Assembly (NCBI GenBank): GCA_964489245.1
Contig: CAZAXU010000042.1
Span: 1 to 18,068, forward strand
Reading direction: 5' to 3'
Length of the DNA: 18,068 bases
DNA from: CAZAXU01 sp964489245
GTDB taxonomy: Bacteria > Bacteroidota > Bacteroidia > Flavobacteriales > Flavobacteriaceae
A program made the translations under genes and the position numbers. Position 1 is the first letter of the stretch; each line of letters starts with the position of its first letter. This document shows positions 7,158 through 14,879 of this stretch, piece by piece. The notes under the pieces were generated by a model, which was given only the letters and a program-made list of their open reading frames with translations, was not told the DNA's origin and ran no database searches.

Positions 7158-7185
7158 AAATTTATTATGCGTGCATAATAAATTT
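7158..7185. promoter_or_regulatory. Predicted MarR operator, copy 2 (marR promoter)
   Basis: This is a perfect inverted repeat with 13-bp arms (7158-7170 and 7173-7185) around a GT centre; the core is ATTATGC-GT-GCATAAT. It abuts the -7 box and covers the -33 region, so a bound protein would exclude RNA polymerase. The central 20 bp (7161-7180) are identical to 2767-2786. Confidence 0.78.
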
Positions 7186-7192
7186 ATGTTAA

Positions 7193-7235
7193 AAAACAGA
7201 AATTTTATCTAAAACATAAAAAATCATTCTGTTTT
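7193..7235 (-). terminator. Possible weak terminator of tamB
   Basis: The perfect 9-bp arms AAAACAGAA (7193-7201) and TTCTGTTTT (7227-7235) bracket the end of tamB. On the minus strand the second arm runs into six T. The stem is A+T-rich and the loop is 25 nt, so this is only a weak candidate. It ends just before the marR operator and could limit tamB read-through into marR. Confidence 0.35.
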
Positions 7236-10200
7236 CACGGATATTCCGAATTTTTGGAGCACTTCTTTGAAAGTGTCAAATTCCAATTGATAGGTCAAGC
7301 CTATTCCCTGCGTATAGCCTTCTTGTTGCCCGAGGTATTCAAGATCTGTTTGTTTATTGAAAATTCTGAAAATCAAGTTTTTATCGTCATTCAAATACAC
7401 CTCCATTTCAATATCGCCAACGATTGATGATTTGGTATATCTTCCCACGGGAATGGCAACTTTTCCGTTGATATAGACTCTTTTACTAATTTTGGTCATC
7501 AATTTCAGCCCGACTTGCGGGTCTATTATTCTATTATACTGAACCGAATTTTCTCCGGGGGTATAATCCAAGTTTACTTGGAAATTTTCGTTCTGACTCA
7601 TCAACGCATTAAGAATATTCAAGCCCCTTTCCGATAGTGTTCCCACTGCTCCGTCAGCCACTTGCTTGTCTAGTGTATATATATTCTCATTGAAAAAGTT
7701 TCCTGATGATAACAAGGATAATACTTGAAGGGTTTTTTTGTCTTGGTCGCTGAAAATATAATTGATTTGTGATTTCAAAATGGCATTTGCTTGTGGCAGT
7801 TCCAAATCAAAAGTTATTTTCGGATGAATCAATTTTTCTTTTAGGTTGATGATGACATCCACCGGCATTTTTTTAGTTCTTAAATTCTGTTCTTCCAGCA
7901 AAACCGTTGGATCGGCAAAGGTCTCATAGATTGCTTTGATATTCATTTCCGCATTAAAAGGATCTCTTTCCCAAGTGATATTGCTGCCGGGTTCCACTTT
8001 AAATTTTTTGTCTATAATTCCTGCATATCTGAAATTGTAGAATCCTTCCAAAACTGCAAAATCCGCCCAGATATTAAATTTTCCATTGGTATTGATCTCC
8101 AACAGCATCGGTCCTTCTCCTTTCGCAATCAATTTGCTGCCAAATTTTTGATCCAAAATGATTTCCACTTCTGCATCCGGCGTGATATCCAAATCAAAGT
8201 TCATCTCAACACCTTCATAGATTTTATCTTTCCGTTCCGTATTGCTTTTTTCCTCTTTATATTGTTGCTTGGAAACAATTCTCACAAAATCATCTCCCCC
8301 TTCGGTCTCCACATCATTCAGCGTAATAACCAACTTGGTTCCTGATTTTGTTTGCATATCGGCATCGATTACCAATCTGTCTGCATAACCGTGAATACGA
8401 GAATTTCCACCCACAAATATTTTTCCGTAATAAAGCTCGTCAGGATTCGCCGGTGTGTCTAAAACCAACATGCTGTTGGTATTGATTTTCAGGTCTAAAT
8501 ACCAAGTCAAGAAATCCTTGTGTCTGATTACGCCCGATATCTTTCCTCTTGTCTTATATTTTATGTCTCTGAAATCGGCATTTTTCAATTCAAAAGTTTG
8601 TTCATGCAAATAGATTGTTGTGCTATTATCAAACTGATAGTCTGTATTCAATGCGTCTATTTTCAGCCCGAAGTTTCTGGCATATAATTTTCCGTCATAT
8701 GAAATTTTTTGAGTTTCCCCTTTGATTTGAACATTCCCTGTCAAAGTTCCTCTTATATTTGAAAATGTTCCGTCAAACAAATTTTGTAATGGTGAAACCG
8801 GAAATTCTTGAAGAAGCAGAGATGAATTCATAAATGGTTTTTTCTTACTGAAATCTACAAAACCATTGGCTTTTAGCAAATTTATTCCTTCATTTTGAAT
8901 TCTTAAATCCACAAAAACATTATTTCCTGTTAAGGTGTTTATTTTCATGTTCAAATCTCCCAGCCTTGTTCCGTTGAATTTAAAATCTTTAATGTTTAAA
9001 GATGCTTTAGGTAAAATTTCTTTCTTATATTGTTTGAGATTGATATGCCCGTTCACAAAACCTTTAAATGCAAAATCTTTGATTTCAGGCGTAATATGAG
9101 CCAACTCCAAACTATCCAATCTAACGACAAAATCCAGATTATCTTTGTGTTGATATCCATTAATCGAGAGTTTTTCAAAGCTATGAAATGCATAAATATC
9201 CGTTACCTTTAACGAATCTTTATCCGAATTATAAAAAATGCCATTTTTTTTCAGCTTCGGATCTATCAGCCATGGCATATTTTTAAAATTTATTTTTGAC
9301 TTGCGCAATCCAAAGATAAAATTTTGCATTTCGTCCATCGTATAATAAAAGGATATATCATACTTATCGTTATATTTTGTTCCTCCTTTGAATTTACTTT
9401 TCACATAGAGTGTATCTTGAATTGTTGTATTCAAAGTTTTGATATCTCTAAATGTATAGAAAGGGGTTTGAATGGTGTCTATCTTGATAAAGGTATTATA
9501 CAACGGGTTCTTATTATCTATTCTCACATTGACATTGACCAATTTATTACCGGCATAACTGATAGTTGGAGAAGTGAGCTTCAACTTCAGTTTATTGTCT
9601 TCTGATTCCATTTTTCCTTTGATAATCGTATTTTTTGAAATCTTCAAATTTGGATAAAACAAACCGACAATTTTGTTATGGATATTGAAGTTAAACTTGA
9701 TATCTTGCTCATTTTCAATAGGTTTTATTTCATAATTAGCAAACACACTTCCCACTGCATTTTTGACCAACAGCGGAATATGATCAAACTTAAATTTTCC
9801 TTTGATATAGCCGTCTAAAATGTCAGGCGAGATAAAATTAATGGTTCTGACGGAATCTTTAAACGCCGATGTCATTTTGAAATCCTTAAACTTATATTGG
9901 TCGAATTGATTTTTGTAATATACATTTTTGATTTGTGCATTACCAAAAATATTATCAAAAGTATTGCCCTCTGCTTTTACATAAATTTCGCCTTCCAACA
10001 ACGAAATGGTATCTCGCGTACTCAAATGAAGTTTTTGTAAATCTGCATGACAAACTCTGGACTTAAAATCAAATTTGTTTACCTTATGAGAAAAATCCAC
10101 CAAACCGGAAAATTCCATTTCCAAATTCGGGTCGGAAATATTGAATAAACCTTCAAATAGTTTTTTCTTAAATTTTCCCCTTAGATCTATATTTTTATAA

Positions 10201-11570
10201 TCATAGTTTTTAAAACGTAATTGCGCTATTTTTCCATCCAAATTAGAATTTAGAGATGCCAAAGACAATCCTTTTCCGTCAATATCGAAGTTGGCTGTGA
10301 TATCACTCACTTGAGATTGGAAAAGCTTATCCAATTTAAAATGACTTGTTTCAACGTGACCTTTATAGCTGGTTCTGTTCAGACTATTCAATTGATTCAT
10401 TTTCAATTTAATGACAAAATCACCCAAATCGGAACTCAAATTCAAATCGGAATTCAAATAATTCGGATTATACTCCAAAAGTCCCTGTCCTGAAACATTT
10501 CCCAGATTCATCAGGTTTTTCGGAATGCTTTCTTCAATCGTTCGAGGCAAAATCTGCTTTAATTTGGCAAACGAAAAATTAATATTTTGCGCATCACTTC
10601 GGATGACATATTTCTTGGAATCAAAAATTTTATATAATCTTATGTCGCCGTCAATCACAATATTGTTATCGGTTCTTGTCTTGAAATTATTCAAAATCAA
10701 GTCATTGAGTGTTCCTTTGACTTTTCCGGATAGCTTGAAATAATGTTTAGGCGAAAAGACATTGCTGAATTTGTTCAGATCATCTGTGGCGATATATGTC
10801 TTGTTGAGTTTTCCGGAAATCCGCACTTTATTGAGAAAATCGGCAAAGTTTTTTTGATTATTAAAAACTATGTCGGCATCAAGCATTGAATGTTCTGTTT
10901 TCAACAATAATTTTTCAACTTTCATCTGCCGTTTGCCATAATAAAAATTTGTTGCCAATTGCTTTACTTCTATACCGCTATGCCGATCGGTGAATTGCAT
11001 TTTTTCTACATTCAGAAAGAGATCTGAACCTTTTAATGAAAAATCGGAGACTTCTGCGTGCAAGTGGTCAAAATCAATCACTTTCGGACGGACATTATCC
11101 ATTTCAAGATATTGAAATTTTGCATTTTTCAAGAAAATCCGAGGAATCACTAATTCAAAAGGCGGCGCTTTATCCGCCCCTTCAGACTTTCCTTCCAGAT
11201 TTTCTACAAATATGTCTAAGTTTGAAAGCTTTTCTCCCTTGTAATTGATTATTTTTGCTTGTAAGTTATCAATATGAGTGATATCAAAAGACAGTTTGTT
11301 TGTTTTACTGAAATTCAAAATATTATGAAGTCGTGTTTCCAGTCTATTTCCCCTGAAAAGTGTATCTTCATGATGGTCTGAAACCATAAAATCTTTGATA
11401 ATAATTTTTCCGTCAAGCGTAATCTGAACCTTATCTATACTGATGTTTACGTTGTTTTCTTCATTAATCTTATTTGTAATCTTATTTGCAATCGCGGTTT
11501 GCACGCTCGGAAGTGAAAGCAATATAGCCAGTATTATGCTTATAATCAGCATAATAGCAAGCGCCTTCAA
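7224..11570 (-). CDS. tamB: Translocation/assembly module TamB-like protein (DUF490)
   Basis: Very long (1448 aa) AsmA/TamB-type protein. One N-terminal membrane segment (about residues 4-20) anchors it in the inner membrane; the rest is a long, low-complexity beta-strand repeat region predicted to span the periplasm. TamB-type proteins act in outer-membrane protein assembly and/or phospholipid transport. The conserved C-terminal DUF490 domain is recognisable at about 1170-1448, with GFYNFRYAGI (from ~1176), ITWERDPFNAEMN, PKITFDLELP (~1250-1259) and a final amphipathic beta-rich tail. The start is uncertain. The chosen TTG at 11570 gives MKALAIML, yet the in-frame codons just upstream (SDIKRFVKILL) would make a typical basic lead-in to the membrane helix and contain no ATG, GTG or TTG. 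ATG 11552 is inside the helix. It is divergent from tsaD. Confidence 0.88.
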   Translation of the reverse strand: MKALAIMLIISIILAILLSLPSVQTAIANKITNKINEENNVNISIDKVQITLDGKIIIKDFMVSDHHEDTLFRGNRLETRLHNILNFSKTNKLSFDITHIDNLQAKIINYKGEKLSNLDIFVENLEGKSEGADKAPPFELVIPRIFLKNAKFQYLEMDNVRPKVIDFDHLHAEVSDFSLKGSDLFLNVEKMQFTDRHSGIEVKQLATNFYYGKRQMKVEKLLLKTEHSMLDADIVFNNQKNFADFLNKVRISGKLNKTYIATDDLNKFSNVFSPKHYFKLSGKVKGTLNDLILNNFKTRTDNNIVIDGDIRLYKIFDSKKYVIRSDAQNINFSFAKLKQILPRTIEESIPKNLMNLGNVSGQGLLEYNPNYLNSDLNLSSDLGDFVIKLKMNQLNSLNRTSYKGHVETSHFKLDKLFQSQVSDITANFDIDGKGLSLASLNSNLDGKIAQLRFKNYDYKNIDLRGKFKKKLFEGLFNISDPNLEMEFSGLVDFSHKVNKFDFKSRVCHADLQKLHLSTRDTISLLEGEIYVKAEGNTFDNIFGNAQIKNVYYKNQFDQYKFKDFKMTSAFKDSVRTINFISPDILDGYIKGKFKFDHIPLLVKNAVGSVFANYEIKPIENEQDIKFNFNIHNKIVGLFYPNLKISKNTIIKGKMESEDNKLKLKLTSPTISYAGNKLVNVNVRIDNKNPLYNTFIKIDTIQTPFYTFRDIKTLNTTIQDTLYVKSKFKGGTKYNDKYDISFYYTMDEMQNFIFGLRKSKINFKNMPWLIDPKLKKNGIFYNSDKDSLKVTDIYAFHSFEKLSINGYQHKDNLDFVVRLDSLELAHITPEIKDFAFKGFVNGHINLKQYKKEILPKASLNIKDFKFNGTRLGDLNMKINTLTGNNVFVDLRIQNEGINLLKANGFVDFSKKKPFMNSSLLLQEFPVSPLQNLFDGTFSNIRGTLTGNVQIKGETQKISYDGKLYARNFGLKIDALNTDYQFDNSTTIYLHEQTFELKNADFRDIKYKTRGKISGVIRHKDFLTWYLDLKINTNSMLVLDTPANPDELYYGKIFVGGNSRIHGYADRLVIDADMQTKSGTKLVITLNDVETEGGDDFVRIVSKQQYKEEKSNTERKDKIYEGVEMNFDLDITPDAEVEIILDQKFGSKLIAKGEGPMLLEINTNGKFNIWADFAVLEGFYNFRYAGIIDKKFKVEPGSNITWERDPFNAEMNIKAIYETFADPTVLLEEQNLRTKKMPVDVIINLKEKLIHPKITFDLELPQANAILKSQINYIFSDQDKKTLQVLSLLSSGNFFNENIYTLDKQVADGAVGTLSERGLNILNALMSQNENFQVNLDYTPGENSVQYNRIIDPQVGLKLMTKISKRVYINGKVAIPVGRYTKSSIVGDIEMEVYLNDDKNLIFRIFNKQTDLEYLGQQEGYTQGIGLTYQLEFDTFKEVLQKFGISVKTE
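11532..11556. promoter_or_regulatory. MarR-operator-like arms with 9-bp spacer, inside tamB codons
   Basis: TATTATGC (11532-11539) and GCATAATA (11549-11556) are exactly the 8-bp arms of the two fad operators, but are separated by TTATAATCA instead of GT. The site lies in the codons of the TamB membrane helix. It may be a coincidence of Ile/Met-rich coding or a third, weaker binding site; nothing further supports binding. Confidence 0.25.
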
Positions 11571-11610
11571 TAATATTTTTACAAATCTTTTAATGTCTGA
11601 AACTTAGTAT

Positions 11611-11618
11611 TAAATTTG
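11611..11618 (+). promoter_or_regulatory. tsaD promoter, -7 box
   Basis: TAAATTTG matches TAnnTTTG exactly, 21 bp before ATG 11640. The predicted start of transcription is near 11624, so the upstream in-frame TTG at 11616, which lies inside the box, cannot be the translation start. Confidence 0.6.
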
Positions 11619-11639
11619 CCCATAAAAATAACAATTTTT

Positions 11640-12683
11640 ATGCCGAATTCCACAAATAAAAAAAATAATAACTCAATCTATATTCTGGGCATTGAATCTT
11701 CTTGTGATGACACGGCTGCTGCCGTTATAAAAGACGGAAAAATTATATCAAATATTGTCGCCAATCAAAAAATACATGAGGAATATGGCGGAGTCGTTCC
11801 TGAGCTGGCATCGAGAGCGCACCAACAAAACATTGTTCCGGTGGTTGAAATGGCAATCAAGAAAGCAAAAATTGATAAGAACCAAGTGTCTGCCATCGCT
11901 TTTACAGAAGGACCGGGACTTTTAGGTTCTTTGCTTGTGGGAAGTTCTTTTGCCAAGTCTCTGAGTCTGGCTTTGAACATTCCGTTGCTGTCCGTTCACC
12001 ATATGCAAGCACATATTTTGGCACATTTTATTCAAGACGATGAAATGAAATTGCCACAATTTCCTTTTTTGGCGCTCACCATAAGCGGTGGTCACACACA
12101 AATTGTTCAGGTTAATTCATATTTTGATATGACAGTTTTGGGCGAAACTCTTGATGATGCCGTAGGTGAAGCTTTTGATAAATCCGCTAAAATCATGGGG
12201 TTGCCCTATCCGGGAGGTCCCTTGATTGATCAATATGCTCAATCGGGAAACCCAAAGGCTTTTAAATTTCCCAAACCCAAAGTGAAAGGTATGAATTTCA
12301 GCTTCAGCGGACTGAAAACATCTATTTTATATTTCATTCAGAAACAAACCAAAGAGAATCCGAGTTTTATACAAGAAAATCTAGCTGATTTATCTGCTTC
12401 CATACAATATACCATCGTAAATATTTTAATGGATAAGCTTGAAATTGCCGTTGAAGAAACAAACATCAACCGCATTGCAATTGCCGGAGGGGTTTCTGCC
12501 AATTCGGGCATCAGACAAGCGCTTCTTCAAGCACAAAAAGAACGCAGCTGGCAAGTCTATATTCCAAAATTTGAGTTTACCACAGACAATGCCGCCATGA
12601 TTGCTATTGTCGGCTATCTGAAATATCAAGAAAAACAATTTTCAAGTCTGGACGTAATTCCTAAAGCGAGATATAAGATGTGA
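11640..12683 (+). CDS. tsaD: tRNA N6-adenosine threonylcarbamoyltransferase TsaD
   Basis: Transfers the threonylcarbamoyl group from TC-AMP to A37 of tRNAs reading ANN codons, making t6A, together with TsaB and TsaE. It is an ASKHA-fold Kae1/TsaD/Qri7 protein of 347 aa, the usual bacterial length. Motifs are GIESSCDDTAAAV (17-29), GGVVPELASRAH (50-61), TEGPGLLGSL (89-98), metal ligands His121 and His125 (HHMQAH), SGGHTQ (149-154), DDAVGEAFDK (172-181), GGVSANSG (283-290) and the third metal ligand Asp316 (TTDNAAM). ATG 11640 is preferred over the longer frame from TTG 11616 because the promoter box overlaps that TTG. It is transcribed away from tamB; the genes that follow are on the other strand, so it appears monocistronic. 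Confidence 0.97.
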   Translation: MPNSTNKKNNNSIYILGIESSCDDTAAAVIKDGKIISNIVANQKIHEEYGGVVPELASRAHQQNIVPVVEMAIKKAKIDKNQVSAIAFTEGPGLLGSLLVGSSFAKSLSLALNIPLLSVHHMQAHILAHFIQDDEMKLPQFPFLALTISGGHTQIVQVNSYFDMTVLGETLDDAVGEAFDKSAKIMGLPYPGGPLIDQYAQSGNPKAFKFPKPKVKGMNFSFSGLKTSILYFIQKQTKENPSFIQENLADLSASIQYTIVNILMDKLEIAVEETNINRIAIAGGVSANSGIRQALLQAQKERSWQVYIPKFEFTTDNAAMIAIVGYLKYQEKQFSSLDVIPKARYKM

Positions 12684-12752
12684 TGATATTGATATGTAAA
12701 TCAATTCAAGAATAGCATATAATGCTCCAACTTCAGATTCATTTTTCGGCAT

Positions 12753-12778
12753 AAAAAAAAAGCCCGAAAAATCGGGCT
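12753..12778 (-). terminator. Intrinsic terminator of the DUF5684 gene
   Basis: Read on the minus strand, AGCCCGA pairs with TCGGGCT (7 bp, loop TTTT) and is followed by eight T. It begins 21 bp after the stop codon at 12800. On the plus strand no T run follows the stem, so it serves tsaD poorly or not at all. Confidence 0.88.
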
Positions 12779-12799
12779 GTGTGATAAAATAATTTTCAA

Positions 12800-13165
12800 T
12801 TATTCTTCTAATTTTCCTAAGATATCATCTACGGGCGGACCTTGATATTTGGCATCTCCAAATCCTAAAATCGGAAAGAAAACAATTCCCAACAACACCA
12901 AACCAACAGCAAATCCCACTCCTTTTCCAAAACTCTTTGCTAAGAGATAATATAAATATATCGCTACGACAATTCCGGCATAAGGAATAGCTACCAACAA
13001 ACCGAACCATCCCGGTTTGCCAACGATTTCAGCCATCACCCACATATTGTAAAAAGGTATAATTGCCGCCCAACCGGGTTTTCCGGCTTTTTCAAAGACT
13101 TTCCACATTGCCGCAATCACGACAATGACTAGTGCTAGCACTAACAATCCCATAATAATTCCCAT
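12800..13165 (-). CDS. Small multi-pass membrane protein, DUF5684 family
   Basis: A 121-aa very hydrophobic protein with about three membrane segments (roughly residues 2-20, 54-75 and 84-102). The conserved pattern KAGKPGWAAIIPFYNMW followed by VGKPGWFG marks DUF5684, a domain also found fused to signal peptidase I in some Bacteroidota. The acidic tail (DDILGKLEE) is probably cytoplasmic. No enzymatic residues are recognised and the function is unknown. The frame opens with TTG at 13171, but ATG 13165 two codons later is the more likely start; a further ATG at 13153 is also possible. It stands alone between its own candidate promoter (13226-13256) and a strong terminator (12753-12778). Confidence 0.8.
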   Translation of the reverse strand: MGIIMGLLVLALVIVVIAAMWKVFEKAGKPGWAAIIPFYNMWVMAEIVGKPGWFGLLVAIPYAGIVVAIYLYYLLAKSFGKGVGFAVGLVLLGIVFFPILGFGDAKYQGPPVDDILGKLEE

Positions 13166-13225
13166 AATCAAGTTATTTAATTTTGCCTACTCTATACAGT
13201 TTTCGGCTTCCCTGAATTTTGGGGA

Positions 13226-13256
13226 TAAAGGTAAGAAAAAAATAATTATCGTTCAA
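13226..13256 (-). promoter_or_regulatory. Candidate promoter of the DUF5684 gene
   Basis: The minus strand has TTG at 13256-13254, 20 bp, then TACCTTTA (13233-13226), which is 7 of 8 to TAnnTTTG. Spacing suits a Bacteroidota -33/-7 promoter. It would give a leader of about 55 nt, and the -33 triplet overlaps the last codons of the upstream gene. Confidence 0.4.
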
Positions 13257-14058
13257 GTTTTTTAGGTTGGGACTCTTCAAAATAAGTCTCAATCGGCATA
13301 AAATCTTTATCCATTGCATCGGTGAATTCAATTTCATAATCTCCCCTATTCAAGAGCACTCTCATGGTATTCTCGACTTGTTGATACAGGGGTTTGACAA
13401 GCCATTGAATTTCTTCGGGACCTTGTTTGATTTCTTCATAAATATCTTTTCGCTTTTCCTCCATTTTCAGGTTGAGTAATTCTTGATATTTTTCAGATTT
13501 TTTCCAATAATTCGATATGTTCCAAGGCAATTTCTTATGTTCCATCATTTCTGCAATCTTCCATTCGTGGTTGATATGAGAAAAAGACAAAAATTTCGGT
13601 TTTAAATCACTGATTAGGATGGCTTTGTCTGGATGATTGATTTTAACTTTTAAATCCTTCAGATTTACACCATATTTTGCCACCAATTGAACCTGTAGAG
13701 CGCCTATAAAATGTACATTATTGCCTTCATATTCATATTTTTCATTCCATGTTCTCGTAAAATTTGTATCGATTTCCATCAAGCTTACTTCGAGCACATT
13801 TTTGAGTCCAATCACATTTAATTTTCGATTTTTCAGCTCGGAAATTTCACGTTGCTGATTGTCTAAAGTCTGTTTAAGTTTTTTGATTTCAGGTGTGTTA
13901 TCTTTATTATATTGCATATACAAATACATCAAAACCGCCCCCACAATAATGCTCACGCCAAACTGATTAAACCTGCTGAGCAAAGCTGACAGTCCCACCA
14001 GCAACACCGCTGCAAAAATGATTTCTTTTTTAAACTTTTTCCAGATAAATTTAAACAT
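13246..14058 (-). CDS. Membrane-anchored coiled-coil protein, possibly DUF4230-like
   Basis: 270 aa, function unknown. A basic start (MFKFIWKKFKKE) leads into two closely spaced membrane segments (about 13-28 and 33-48), then a heptad-like stretch (about 56-78, IKKLKQTLDNQQREISELKN) and a soluble domain. The segment GALQVQLVAKYGVNLKDLKV followed by KINHPDKAILISDLKPKFLS (about 119-158) resembles the core of DUF4230, where a similar G-V-x-A-G-I-D-L strand pattern occurs. The likeness is from memory and not decisive. The C-terminal third is charged and helical. It starts at ATG 14058, only 5 bp after the exonuclease gene, and ends the three-gene run begun by the DUF4294 gene. No T-rich terminator with a GC stem follows. 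Confidence 0.7.
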   Translation of the reverse strand: MFKFIWKKFKKEIIFAAVLLVGLSALLSRFNQFGVSIIVGAVLMYLYMQYNKDNTPEIKKLKQTLDNQQREISELKNRKLNVIGLKNVLEVSLMEIDTNFTRTWNEKYEYEGNNVHFIGALQVQLVAKYGVNLKDLKVKINHPDKAILISDLKPKFLSFSHINHEWKIAEMMEHKKLPWNISNYWKKSEKYQELLNLKMEEKRKDIYEEIKQGPEEIQWLVKPLYQQVENTMRVLLNRGDYEIEFTDAMDKDFMPIETYFEESQPKKLER

Positions 14059-14063
14059 GTTCT

Positions 14064-14879
14064 CTATTTTGAATTAAACTTTTCTTGCAATGCCTTGATT
14101 TGGTCTTGTTCCTGTCTCAATTTCATTCTGTCATGAACATTCTTGATTACTTTTTTTGTGTATAACGGGAAATCCGCTCGCATAATCCAACTAAAATATC
14201 CGGGGTCTTTGGAAAGCACATCTTCCACAACTTTTCCCTTATATTTTCCAAAATTAATCACCTCTTCATTCTTGCTGTTGAACACAATTCTGCCTTGAAA
14301 ATCTGCAGCCCTATAATAAGCCGTGAATTTGCTGAGTTCTTCCATGTCTTTGGGCAAGTCTTCATATTTTTTCATCTGTGCCTTGAGAACTTCCAAAGTG
14401 GCACGAGTATCTGCTTCTGCAGAATGTGCATTTTCCAAATCTTCGTTGCAATAGAATTTATAGGCGGCAACCAAATTTCTGGGTTCCATTTTGTGAAAAA
14501 TATTTTGAATATCGATAAGATTATTTGTTTTGAGATCAAAATCAATCTCAGCTCTTAAAAGTTCTTCAGCCAGCAACGGCACATCAAATCTGTTTGAATT
14601 AAATCCTGCCAAATCGGCATCTTTAATCATCTCATATATTTCTTGAGCAATCTCTTTGAAAACGGGCGCATCTTTTATGTCGTCGTCATAGATTCCATGA
14701 ATTTTTGAAGCTTCTTCAGGTATCGGCATTTCCGGATTCACCCGCCATGTTTTGGTTTGTTCCTCGCCCGAGGGTTCCACCCTGATGATTGATATTTCTA
14801 CGATTCTGTCTGTTGCCGTATTCACGCCTGTTGTCTCCAAGTCGAACACGCATATTGGTTTGGTTAGTTCTAAGCTCAT
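14064..14879 (-). CDS. 3'-5' exonuclease, DnaQ/DEDDh family with ExoX-like C-terminal domain
   Basis: Predicted metal-dependent 3'-5' exonuclease, 271 aa. Exo I is FDLETTG with Asp13 and Glu15, Exo II is GFNSNRFDVPLL with Asp99, and Exo III is HSAEADTRATL with His152 and Asp157. All five DEDDh catalytic residues are therefore present. After the nuclease domain (about 8-170), the segment INFGKYKGKVVEDVLSKDPG and YFSWIM (208-233) matches the small C-terminal domain seen after ExoX-like nucleases. The tail (250-271) is charged and helical. The start ATG (14879) overlaps the stop of the DUF4294 gene as ATGA, which implies translational coupling, and the next gene follows by 5 bp. It is a stand-alone nuclease rather than the polymerase III epsilon subunit; a role in DNA repair or RNA turnover is inferred only from the family. 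Confidence 0.9.
   Translation of the reverse strand: MSLELTKPICVFDLETTGVNTATDRIVEISIIRVEPSGEEQTKTWRVNPEMPIPEEASKIHGIYDDDIKDAPVFKEIAQEIYEMIKDADLAGFNSNRFDVPLLAEELLRAEIDFDLKTNNLIDIQNIFHKMEPRNLVAAYKFYCNEDLENAHSAEADTRATLEVLKAQMKKYEDLPKDMEELSKFTAYYRAADFQGRIVFNSKNEEVINFGKYKGKVVEDVLSKDPGYFSWIMRADFPLYTKKVIKNVHDRMKLRQEQDQIKALQEKFNSK

Noticed and set aside
7114..7158. N-terminal extension of MarR from TTG 7158
   Set aside because: The codon lies upstream of the predicted transcription start and inside the operator; the added residues do not look like MarR, while ATG 7113 gives normal family length.
11616..11639. TsaD start at TTG 11616
   Set aside because: The TTG is part of the -7 box TAAATTTG (11611-11618), so it would not be transcribed from that promoter; ATG 11640 gives the usual TsaD length.
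12761..12778. Hairpin after tsaD as a tsaD terminator
   Set aside because: The T run exists only on the minus strand, so it terminates the opposing DUF5684 gene.
13867..13890. Coiled-coil stretch of the two-TM protein as a sign of phage or secretion machinery
   Set aside because: A short heptad-like region after two membrane helices is common, and no phage or secretion genes are nearby.
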